Below are positions 1 through 11,140 of a DNA stretch of 64,000 nucleotides, in pieces; position 1 is the first letter of the stretch, and each line of letters opens with the position of its first letter. A program made the translations under genes and the position numbers. The DNA is from Caprimulgus europaeus (Eukaryota; Chordata; Aves; Caprimulgiformes; Caprimulgidae), in NCBI GenBank assembly GCA_907165065.1, contig OU015524.1, forward strand, positions 41,607,295 through 41,671,294. Reading direction: 5' to 3'. Under the pieces are notes generated by a model. It ran no database searches. It had not been told where the DNA came from and saw only the letters and a list, made by a program, of their open reading frames with translations.

Positions 1-679
1 GGTTCCTCAAAGCCTCATCCAACCTGGCCTTAAACACTTCCAGGGAGGGGGCATCCACAACTTCCTTGGGCAACCTGTTCCAGTGTCTCACCACCCTCAC
101 AGCAAAGCATTTCTTCCTAATATCCAATCTAAACCTACCCTCTTTTGGCTTAAAGCCATTTCCCTTTGTTCTGCCATTAACTGAAAAGTCCCTCCCCAGC
201 TTTCTTGTAGCCCCTTCAGGTACTGGAAGGCTGCTATAAGATCCCCCTGGAGCCGTCTCTTCTCCAGGCTGAACAGCCCCAACTCTCTCAGCCTGTCCTC
301 ACAGGAGAGGTGCTCCAGCCCTCAGATCATCCTCGTGGCCCTTCTCTGGACTCGTTCCAACTGGTCGATGTCTCTCTTGTGTTGGGGGCTCCAGAACTGG
401 ACACAGTACTCCAAGTGGGGCCTTAAGAGAGCGGAGTAGAGGGGGAGAATCACCTCCCTCGACCTGCTGGCCACACTTCTCTTGATGCAGTCCAGGATAT
501 GGTTGGCCTTCTGAGCTGCAAGTGCACATTGCCAGCTCATGTTGAGCTTCTCATCCACCACCACTCCCAAGTCCTTCTCTTCGGAGCTGGCCTCAAGCCA
601 CTCATTTCCCAGCCTGTACTTGTGCTTCGAGTTGCCCCAACCAAGATGCAGGACCTTGCATTTGGGCTTCTTGAACTTC
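1..679 (-). mobile_element. CR1 LINE, 5'-truncated, 3' end beyond window
   Basis: A chicken-repeat-1 type non-LTR retrotransposon lies on the minus strand, so its 3' side faces position 1 and is cut off by the window edge. Read on the minus strand it encodes the C-terminal part of ORF2, after the reverse transcriptase core. The peptide at about 570-322 contains the CR1-typical stretch [20 protein letters not shown] followed by a WSPQ-type motif. The part at 282-97 begins [14 protein letters not shown], another CR1 hallmark. Similarity stops near 679, which marks the 5' truncation usual for LINE insertions. The reading frame is broken between these pieces, so it is not functional. It closely resembles the copy at 24521-25072 and probably belongs to the same subfamily. 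The identification is secure; the exact left end is unknown. Confidence 0.95.
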
Positions 680-2335
680 AGGGAACAGATGCTAAAGGGA
701 GCACATAGGTTTTGGAGCTTCCTTAAACATCATTCAGAGTTCAACTGAAAAAAAAAGAAAAAAGGCAGCACTTAGATGTTTAAAGATGTTGTGTTGTAAT
801 TAAGCAATATCCAGATACGATTATGTTAATTTCATTGTATATGCAAAGCAGTATTTCCATAATGACTAGATGAGACATTGCATTTACATTGTTCTGTACT
901 TTAATCCTAGAACTCATTGCTATTGATATCATCAACGGACACCATGGTGTTATGAGAGTTAATGTCTATAAGTCTCTCTACAACCATCCAGCTATTTTTG
1001 TCTCTCAGTTAATCAGATGTTAAATATTATAAAACAGTGCAGGATTGTTCCTGCCTTGAAGTCCAATATTCTTCTATATGCATAAGACTAAATGGATTAT
1101 TTTATTCTTCTCTGCTTTGTGTTAAGCATAAGAAAAAATCTCTTGAACACTCAACAACTTTTCTTGGTAATGGTCTCTTCATTCCTCTGGTTCTGGCAAT
1201 CAGCACAATTAGAAAAAGCAGTGAATGGGATCCAGCTCATTTGCTATTGGTCCAGATTTTTTGTCATGGTTTATTGCTAGAAAATTTAGTTTTGATTTTT
1301 CAGTTCAAAGATCATGAGAGGTAAATCGCTACAGCTGCTGCATATTCAAGTCTCTTATTGTACCAAATACGGCTTCAGATGGAACTTAGTCCTACCTATG
1401 AACAAAGGCCTATGGACCCCAGATTTCAGAAACCTTGCAGTGAAAAATAGGCAGGCTACCAATCCCCCATCTCCCCCAGTAAGACTGAAAGGTGGAGCAG
1501 TTCTAGTAGGTAAAGCTGAAGTTCATCTTTTGACTCATATTTTAGATAGTGACCTATGTACCACTGAGAACTCACATTTCAGCTAGAAACTCAAAGCTTA
1601 TGCAATTGAACTCATGATTTTATGCACAAAGTTAATGATACAGAAAGTTCCTTACCTTCTTAACAAACACCAAAAATACCTGCCAGAAAATAAATATTTA
1701 TCCAATTTTTTTTAGGAAGCATTTATTCAAGTTACTGAATTTAATTTCTTAGCTAACCAGGATGCAACTTGTATCCCACACTTCCGCTATGTACCAAACA
1801 TGGCTAAAAACTTGCAAGATGGATAACAAAAGCATGGAAGGAGGAAGCCAAGGACACATTAAGCTGGAGCAATCCTACTAAGTGGTAGCTAATGACACCA
1901 TGCTGACCTCTATTCAGCTAGGACTTATGTAACTAACTTGATCATGACCTGGCAAGAAAAGAGTCCTAGGCAGAGCTGAATTAAAAATACATCATTTTCC
2001 AGTTGAATTAAAGTTTTCTAGCAAAAAACCTTTATTTTATTCAGTGGCCTTTTGACCTAGGGCACCTCTGCATAAACCATAAAGAAAGATTTAAAGGCAT
2101 TTTTATGTAGGTAGAGGTGCAGGTTTTCTCAGTCTCTTATGTTTACACAATAAGATATATAGAGGAGGATGAGTTTTGCCCTGGGGTTTATTACATCCCT
2201 TGTTCGCAGCATACAGTAAAAAGACAGTAGAAGAACGTAGACTTGTTTTTAAATTACGATCAATCATCTTTTTCCAAGGAAAATCTTTGGCAATAGTATT
2301 TTACAGTAGAGCCCAAACTACTGCAGAAGGAATCT
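680..2335. other. Unique AT-rich DNA, nothing recognised
   Basis: This 1.65-kb stretch separates two CR1 copies. It has short open frames, up to 95 codons at 1037-1324, but none has a recognisable domain, and overlapping frames are open to a similar extent. I saw no RNA gene, repeat family or promoter-like CpG cluster. Confidence 0.6.
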
Positions 2336-3068
2336 GACACAGGGCTTCTACAAGTCCATAGGTGACAAAAGGAAGACTCCAGAAAATGTGGGCCCATTGC
2401 TCAACAAGATGCAGGACCCTGTTATACAGGTCATGGGAAAGGCTGAAGCCCTTAATGCCTTCTTAGTCCTGCAGCAAAAAAGGCTAGTAGCATCCTGGGT
2501 GGCATTAGGAGAAGTGTTGCCACCAGGTTGAGGGATGTGATCTTTCCTCTCTACTCAGCACTAGTGAAGCCACAGCTGGAGGACTGTGTCCTGTTCTGGG
2601 CTCCCCAGTACAAGAGATGTGAATATACTAGAGAGAGTCCAATGAAGGGCCACCAAGTTGCTGAAGGGACTGAAGCATCTCAGCTATGATTAAAAGCTGA
2701 GTGATCTGGGACTGTTCAGCCTGGAGAAGAGAAGGTTCAGAAGGGATCTAAACAATGTATATAAATACCTGGTGGGAGGATGCAGAAAGGATGCAGCCAG
2801 GCTCTTTCCAGTGGTGCCCAGTGACAGGCCAAGAGGCAATGGGCACAAACTGAAACACAGGAGGTTTTGTCAGAACATCAGGAAACACTTTTTTAATGTG
2901 AAGATGACTTAGCACTGGCACAGGTTGCCCAGAAAAGTCGTGGAGTCTCCATCCTTGGAGATACTAAAAACTTGTCTGGACATGGTTCTGGGTAGCCTGC
3001 TCTACGTGACTCTACTTAAACAGTGGAGTTGGACAAGATGACCTCAACCCTTCTGTGATTCTGGGATC
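2336..3068 (+). mobile_element. CR1 LINE with internal deletion of the RT core
   Basis: This CR1 fragment is on the plus strand. Its left part (about 2341-2466) translates to a KGFYKSIGDKR-like opening and a VGPLLNK...KAEALNAFL stretch, which belongs just before the reverse transcriptase domain. Near 2466-2472 it jumps directly to a stretch encoding the region after the catalytic core (about 2485-2620), with no palm motifs in between. Then come the usual thumb and C-terminal region and a 3' end with a TTCTGTGATTCTG-type tail at about 3050-3065. An internal deletion of several hundred bases therefore removed the polymerase motifs. Several stops and frameshifts are present. The left boundary is approximate because similarity fades there. 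Confidence 0.9.
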
Positions 3069-3930
3069 CAATTTGTAGATCAGAGGGTCCCTGACTAAGG
3101 CAAGTGAGAGCCATTCTTTGTTTCAAGTAAGTGAAAAAAAGAGTACATGGTTCTGATGTAACTTCATGATTATTGTGTTTCCAGTTAGGCCTTAGAGAAT
3201 AAATTTACCTTCATGGTATTGGAAGGGAATAATTGTTTTCTCAAGTAATGCTTTCTCTGTAAATGTCTGTATGAGGAACATGCTGACATCAATAATTTAG
3301 TCTTTCACATAATTTCTAGTAGTCCATAGAATCTAGTTACACAGTAGACCATGAAATTAAGTTACCACTAGATACAAAAGGAAAAACTGTCTGTGTTGTT
3401 ATTATACAATAAAGAGAGCTATCACATCACCTTTTTGCTGGTCTAAACTTGAACTTCATCACAACATGGAGACTTTGTGTGTCTTCTTGTATCTGTGAGT
3501 GGCTGTAACTAATAAAATACAGGTATTGTATGAATGCCTGTAAATCAGATGCCAGGACTGAATGAAAAACCTTTAATTTTAAAAATCATATATTGTCACT
3601 GTCTGAAATATGAATGCCCTATAAGCATTGTTTAAAATGCTTTTTAAAGCGTTTTGTGCAAGAATTAATGCATGGTAGGGAAGAAGAACCAATTGTATAA
3701 AGTGGGTCATGCATGAATGAGTTGTATCAACGTGAGTCAAATATAAGAAATTATGAGAAAAATGTTTTTTCTTCCACCCTTGCATTTACTGTAGCATTCT
3801 GTGACTTTTCCACAGTTAAATAATTAGTTGAATTAAGTATAGGAAAATAAAAGAGGAAGTGAAGAGTACCCCTACAGTACTATAGTACACAGTAGCAAAC
3901 ATTGAAATGGGAGAAAGGGAAGATAAAAAA

Positions 3931-4020
3931 ATAAACAAACAACAAAACAAAACAAAACAAAACAAACAACAGGAAAAGCAAAAAATAACATCTATTTATT
4001 TATTTATTTTTTTTATTTTA
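3931..4020. repeat. (AAAAC)n and adjacent (TTTA)n simple repeats
   Basis: An A/C-only block of AAAC and AAAAC units fills 3931-3970. A TTTA-rich block follows at 3991-4020. Both are ordinary short tandem repeats and are likely length-polymorphic. Confidence 0.9.
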
Positions 4021-5204
4021 AACCAGTATATGTGAAACAAGGTCTTCCCACAGGATATCTTACATGGAAAATGTGGCTATCCTCTAGGAATTAATCACTT
4101 TCTTCACTACCCAGTATCTTAAGAATTATTTTACACAGAAAACCCTACATAATGTAAGGTAAGATATTTAGGCACACACACCCGATAAAGGGTCTATGCT
4201 GAATGTATTCTCAGTTTAGCCCATAACCATTGGGTGATCCCTAATAAGACATTAATCTTTATTACCCGATGTCTTATGACTTGGTTTCCCCCACACAACA
4301 GTGTAGGTAACATTGTGAAAATCACTGTGGCCCATGCACAACGGCTCCATGAGGGTTGTTATCTCTATAGGAGCTACCTGTGCTCTTTGCTGATGGCCCT
4401 CTGAGGAAATGCTGACAGTATATGTCTCCTACAGACTCCAGGAAAACAGCAAGCATTCAGTCCTGATAGTATCTTTTTTTTTTCTTCCTTTTCTTTTGGC
4501 AGTTATACATTCAGATCAGCCATAATGTGTAAGTTTTTAGAAGGAAAAAGAGAAAAAAAAAATAAATCCTGAGCACTGTACATTGTGCAGTGTACATTGT
4601 ACAGTGCACCTTCAGAAATTACTGCAGCTGAAGTTTGATTCAGTAGCATCACAACCTGTGAAAATTAATTTGCATTATTTGACAATTAAAGATAAATCTT
4701 AAAGCAAGCACATATACCTGTGGGGTTTTTGTAATCACAGAGTTAAACAATACTCAAAAAAAGCTTTAGAAGGAGGAGATATATCAGGCCTTGCTGAAAG
4801 GGCCTAGGAAAATTGAGCTACTGCAGAAGGAAAAAAAAACAAACAGGTAAATAAGTTGGAATCATAGCAGGGAGACTAACAAGTGACTATTTTTCAATAC
4901 TGTTTTCAGACCTTAATTTGCCTGGTTTATCCAGACAGATGTGGTTGCTTTTTTTGCCTCAATATATAAATAAGAACTGTGCCATGGCAGTCAAAGTTTA
5001 TGAGTTTTATTCTGAAGACTGCATGGCTGGTTGATGAATGTAGTAACTGTTTATGTTCTGATAAAGACAGAAAGACACTGCATTTATTCAGAAGTAAGAA
5101 AACATAGTCAAAGTTCCATAACTGAAGTTAAAGAAAGTCACATATGCAGTGAAAGAAAATGAATGCTTTTATTTTAAAGTGTTGTATTTACTTGCATACT
5201 ATTT

Positions 5205-5226
5205 TATACATATATATATATATATA

Positions 5227-5278
<52 letters not shown>
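5205..5278. repeat. (TA)n microsatellite
   Basis: Alternating TA runs for about 70 bases, interrupted once by an AAACA-like step near 5226-5230. Long TA tracts are self-complementary, can extrude as cruciforms and are unstable in length, so the copy number in this assembly may not be exact. Confidence 0.97.
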
Positions 5279-5282
<4 letters not shown>

Positions 5283-5687
5283 GTTAACATCTTAATTACA
5301 TTTTTTTAAATGTGTGTTCAAGCTGCATAAAATGTAAAATGCTGAAATCAGTTATCAGGGTACAGGAGGACAGCAGTTACTTCTGGGCAGTGGCTACGTG
5401 TAACTGCATCAGCAACACGTTCATGGCAGTCTGGGTATGCATACTGCCCATTTTCCCTTCATCTCTTCTCCTACACTGAAATTAGACAGGCTTCTGATCA
5501 GGGTAATATGTGAAGGTTTGATTCTGTATAAAAAAAAAAAAAAAAGAGCTGAATTCTATAGTCTTTTGAAGGTGTCCCTTGGTCCACTTCTTTATAATTT
5601 CCATATATAAGTGGTACATGGGAGATAAACTATTGAAAAGTATTTTTCAAATTAAACAGAAAAGATCTTTACCCAACTTCAGATATC

Positions 5688-5915
5688 ATGATTATGCTCT
5701 GTGAGGATCACTGGCATCTGACTAAGAAATGGAAGGTGGATGGGAAGGAGTACCTACCTGCCAGGCTGGCCTACATAGGATATATGTATAGGGAGACAGA
5801 CTCTGCTCACAAGAGCCTGACATTGAGAGCTTCACTTCTGCCAGATGAATCTGAAACGTGTAACTGCAGCAAGAAATTGCCATGGTTATTTCTACCTGAT
5901 CCAGAAGTGTGTTAA
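5688..5915 (+). other. Unrecognised 75-codon open frame, slightly GC-richer
   Basis: An open frame starts at an ATG at 5688 and ends at TAA at 5915. The first two thirds are richer in GC and in CTG, AAG and GAG codons than the surrounding AT-rich DNA, and the peptide composition is balanced (for example DGKEYLPARLAYIGYMY). I recognise no family. No clear splice donor bounds it, though a pyrimidine-rich stretch ending in CAG precedes it near 5680. It may be a chance frame, an old pseudogene piece or part of a transcript. Confidence 0.12.
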
Positions 5916-8900
5916 GAATCCAATATCAATTTGACAATTTAATCAGATGTCAATCAGGCATTTATCATGTGTTGCAATTTAGTGGAGTTTAATTTTGTAA
6001 GATTTTTGCTTACAAAGCTTGGAAAACCTTTTCTAAAGGACTACGAACTTTGCAAAGACAAACCAGCACAAATAAAATTTCACAACCTGCAATTGATGTA
6101 TTTGTTTCCAAATAAAAAAAAAATAAACTAATAAACCAGGTAGTCATTGCTAACGAATTTTATGGTAATTAAAAGAGTAACAACTTTAAAAGCTTTGGTT
6201 CACTCAATCATATTGAATCTCTCTTTTTCAAAAGAGCACTCTGATGCTTGGATCCAAATTGTTCTCTGTCTAACACAGGCTCCTTAGTATCCTGTTTTTT
6301 TGAAACCATACTTTATTGGTCTCATTATTGACCTGTAGATCCATTATAACTGAAAATCAATCTGAATATAAATCTTAGTCCTCAACAAGCTAAAATGACT
6401 GACATTTCTATTCAAATTTTTCAATTATTCCACATAGCTCAATAACGAGTTATGAAAACCCCCAAATCTCCATGTTTATCAGTGATGTTGCCAAGAGGAG
6501 GAGCTGAGGATGAAATGGTTTAAGAAAGCTTAAGGAAGAACAGTGAATTATAAAATGGTGTTAAGAACCTGTAAACAAAAAAAACCCAAAAACCCCAAAA
6601 AACATTTATGTTCTGGATTTGATGTGATGCTGCTCTGTAGTCAACTGTATTGTGTACTATATAATTTTACAAGGGAATAGGAATTTTCTTTTACTAAATC
6701 CTCAAGTAGAACAAAAAAGTATGAGATGGTAAATTATCCTCTCTTATTCATCTTAATGGAAAGTTAATTTTTAACCCCAATTTTGTTTATTTTAAGAGAG
6801 AAGGAACTACAGAGAGAAGTAGAATCAGTAATACATTAGATTTAGATTATCTAACAGTAGTGGAATTTCCATTTTGTTCTATACTTACCACATCCTTGCT
6901 GTGCAGTCACTTCAGGTTTTTTTGTGTTGCAGTTTCCCTAGCTGAAAAACTTACACACTTCCTACAGTGATGTGTGCCAGGGTTCCCTCTGTGGTTTTCT
7001 CCTCCTAAAAGTGAATGGAATCTGAGTTTTTTCCTGAGCTGTTAAAAAACATTCCAGTGTATTACCTGCTACTGGAGCAAAAGATGACTATTCATCTTAC
7101 AATATTCAGATGACACATTAAAGCTCTTGAGAAAAGAAGTAAGATGAAGCCTGTTGATCAAATTTACTAGAATGAATTCTACACAAAGAAAAGAGAAAGT
7201 GTAGTGCAGAGTCCGAGAAAAATAAATACTTTAAAGATCTGTGTACAACTCAACCACAGCGAAACAAAAAACGATCTTAACACCTTATGAGGAACTAACG
7301 GGGCTAAGCGATAAAGTATCGTGCACACTCACACATGCATGTCTTAAGATATTATGCCTATGATTATTCACCATGTATGAGATACTTCCAAGCTAATTAC
7401 GAATTTCATCAGACTTCACCTAGTTTACATTTATGGAAAAATAAGCCTGCTGCTTTGCTGACTGGGATTCACAACAGCAGTTTGCATTAAGGACCAGTCA
7501 ATGTACAGAAGCTACACGGATTAATACAAGTTTCTGATTTTATTCAGCTAGTATTTTGGATACTTGGGTATTTCAATAAAAGCAGCAAGGTTATTTTTCA
7601 CATATCAAGAATTACACCATTCAATTTTGCAAAAGGAACATTTAAATATAACAGCCCTAACCAGCTTTGAGATGGAAGTAAAACAGCCTATTGATAAAGT
7701 AGTTGGAGCAACTAAAATTTAATGGACAACAGTATTTAATTGTGTGAAGGCAATACTTGCAAGGAATTTTGTTTCCAGATAGCTTAACTATCTAACAATG
7801 AAAATTCTGAATTTTTTTATTGTTTGTTTTTAATTTCCCTTAAAATGAGGGCAGATTTGTAAAGACTGTAAAAATCCCCAAAGGAAAAGAGACCCTGAAA
7901 ATTCTGAAGAGTCAATTCTGATAAAGAATATATCTCAGATCACTAAGTGAAAGATGTGTACAGTCTAAAATGTTTGTCTAATAATATGTAATGGCATTTT
8001 AAATGTAGATGCACTGTCATAACCAGGGATAAATCAGAACTGAGCAACCAATAACCACACATTCTGCTATTCCCATAGTTCTTTGTCTTGGTTGGTTGGT
8101 TTCTTTTGCTTATTTTCTGTTTTAATCCATTTTAGTCAGCTACCTACAATGATCACTACAGAATTAATCTATATGTGAAGAAAAAAGAAAAAACCTTTTG
8201 ATAAAGCCAGAGATCTTCCTCCCCTCTGTCTTCATTCCTGTCCCCTTCATCCTCTTCTCCTCTAAACCAGTTGTGAGATCTAAGAAGAAAGCCTAAGGAG
8301 AAGAAAAAGGACTGCTGGCAATTGGTTGGGACTTAGAAGTGAAGACATAAAGGGTCAGTAGAAAAAAGAAAAAAAAAATCAGGATTAATTAGAAATTACA
8401 AAAGATAGTATAAAGTTCTGGAAGTCAAGGAATGAAGAAGCAAAAGCAAAGACTAAAACTGTAAATCAACACTAAAATAATACTTCAACTCAACTTTCTG
8501 TCTGCAGACTGATGGTGGAAACAAAGGGAAAGCAGGATAGCGAATGGAAATGTGAGGATGAAACCAATAAGATCACAGCTGAGCTAGAAGCAGAAATCAA
8601 AGGCTACGTCTATGTCGCAGAGGAAAAGCAAACATGAGGCATAATATGTTCAGGACATCCACTTCCTTTGTAACACCTGTACGTTCTGTCCTCCTATTAA
8701 GCAATTAAATTTATTTCATTCAGCTATACCAGACACAGTTTTATATCCTGAAGAGGTGGTCATGTCGATTGTTGCAACAACTCCAACTACATAAGTTATC
8801 AATTGGGTAAGTATGATGCATTTTAAGCATGGACAAAAGAAAAGGAAATAAGAAAATGTTGACATTTCACCCTGCTTCTTTGGCTCCACCGCAACACCTA

Positions 8901-9030
8901 AGCCCTGCACAGCAAGAGAGAGCCAGGAGCCCCCAGCTGCCCAGATTGCAAGACCCGTCACAGTATTTGACTGTTTCATCTTTTCTATGCAGCTCTTTTA
9001 ATAAAAAAATGTGTACTTTAGGTGCTCAAA

Positions 9031-9127
9031 TAGCCATATTTTTGGCTATATAATGTAATTTATTTTGGCTATATAATATAATAATATTATATAATAATTA
9101 TAATAATAATAATTTTGGCTGTATAAT
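9031..9127 (+). repeat. Three copies of TTTTGGCTATATAAT around a (TAA)n tract
   Basis: The 15-base unit TTTTGGCTATATAAT occurs at 9040-9054 and 9063-9077, and with one change at 9113-9127. The last two copies flank an AT-only stretch of TAA and TA units. The first copy also forms a small hairpin with TAGCCA at 9031-9036. Confidence 0.9.
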
Positions 9128-11100
9128 AGATTATTTTTTTTACTTAGCATTAAGTCCCTGATTAAAACAAAGCATGGAGTTTGTTGTTTTCCATTTGAAG
9201 CATTACGTGAATTCTGCTTGTGTCTTTCTACTTGCCCCATGGCTGTTGCACACTGGAGGTTGGACAACACCCACTGACCTGAGGTGGGGAGCAAATGTTC
9301 TGCAGAGTGCTGTTTCATACATGCTTCCATCATTCAGTGCCTAGCAGCAGTCTGGATATTATCAAGTATAGGAGATACAGGGTTTTCCCATAACTGCCTC
9401 CCCTGCTGTCGGGCATAAAACCAAATGTGATACAGCAGAGTTCTCATTGTCATTGCTGAAAAGCACTCATGTGAAAAACTAATTAACTGGGCTGCCTTCA
9501 AGAACAGATCATGTTTGTTTGGGTTAGAAATTTTAGTTGTTCCAGCCTGTACCCATTGGATGAGGTAAGACATTTGGAAAAAACCTGTTTTTCCATTTCC
9601 TTGCCAATAACAGCTCTGTAAGATTCAAATGGTAACCTAAACAAAAAAAACTGTGTTACCTTGCTTCATTTTGCAGTTCATCCCCTCCTGTTTGTTTCTG
9701 TTCCAAGTTTTTTCAGTGCCTCTTATCAAAATGCAAAAATGCAGTTTCTCCATCTACATCCCAGGTAAGATCATCCTACCACATTTTAGCCATTCCAAAC
9801 AGATTTCTCACAGTCACCAAGGCTGTAATTCCCAGTGATAGGACATATTGGGGTTTTACAATTGTAGATATTATACAGCTTATTTAAATAGCTACTTATG
9901 GCCTGAAACTCTGGGGTTTTTTGGCCGAGATGTGTAAGTCTGTACAAAACTGCTTTGTTTTTATGATGATTTCCTTTAGCAGCTTCCACAAAGAGGACCA
10001 CAGGCTAAGTGCCAGCTCTCACAAATCCAGTGGCTGATACTGCAATGATGTGGCAAGCTTCATCACCAAACCAATCCTAGCAGGCAGAGAGCTTTTGAGG
10101 AAATGTCCTAAGTGGAAAATACTTTTGGTTTTGCTGCCAATTTGATGATGAATGCAAACCAAGTAGGCTTGGTTTCATCAAAACTTTTCTATTTTTTTTC
10201 ATATGGCTATCAGGCACCTTAGCAAGCTAAAGGAGAGAGTGCACTGGTCACACCTGTGATCGCCTGCTGCCTGCATGCCTTCCTAACTCCCTACCATATG
10301 CTTTTACTATGCATCAAATCTACTGGCAATTAAGAGCTATATGGAATTCATTAATGATTAACAGATCTAGATTTATGATCTTTCAGAGGAAAACTTCAAT
10401 TTCCTCCCAGCTTCCTTCCTCACACAACATGTTGACATTAGACACAAGCAAAAAAGACAATGTTTTTATATGCATCTCTTATCATATCTTCCTAAACCAT
10501 GTGAAGGTGAATGTGCTATAGTTTTCATGGAAACAAAAGCAGTTGCAGCAAAGTTTAGTTTCCCTTGCAGCTGAGCAAGAAACAATGATAGCAGAAGCAA
10601 TGACTAAAATCTCATCTTTCATTTAACTACATGCTAGTTATATTTAACTATACATTTAACTAAACGCTAAGCATAAACAAGGAGTAAGATGAAAACCAAC
10701 ACCTCTTTGAGACATGCCAATTTTCTTCCTGAAGGCTGTTTACTTCTACTCTGCTTCATGTAGGAGTCCAGAAGCACAGGATAGTCCAAGGTATAGCTCT
10801 TAAATGTGATAAAATCTGCATGGGTCAGCATAAATAACAACCAGAAAAGCTTGATATTCCCACTTTCCCACAATTCCAAATTCCCAAAATAGCCTGAGAT
10901 TTAAAAAATTAAACAAAATCCTTCTATATAAACTCTTTATACAGACTAAGAACAACAAAAATGATCAGAGCATACAAAGCACATTTCTTTTAGTGTTTTG
11001 AAAGTCAATAGTGTACTTGAAAATAATTTTTAAACTTAAAGATAAAGTAGTTTAGAATCTAAACCAGTTAGGAAAATAGTTGAATAGTTTGTTTTGTTTG

Positions 11101-11140
11101 TTTTTTTTTTTTTTTCCGGAAGTTTTTTTTTCTGGAAGTT
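11101..11140 (+). repeat. T15 run with a short tandem duplication
   Basis: A run of 15 T (11101-11115) leads into CCGGAAG. The pattern then repeats imperfectly as a shorter T run plus CTGGAAG. This looks like slippage and duplication of a T-run/GGAAG unit. Confidence 0.75.
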
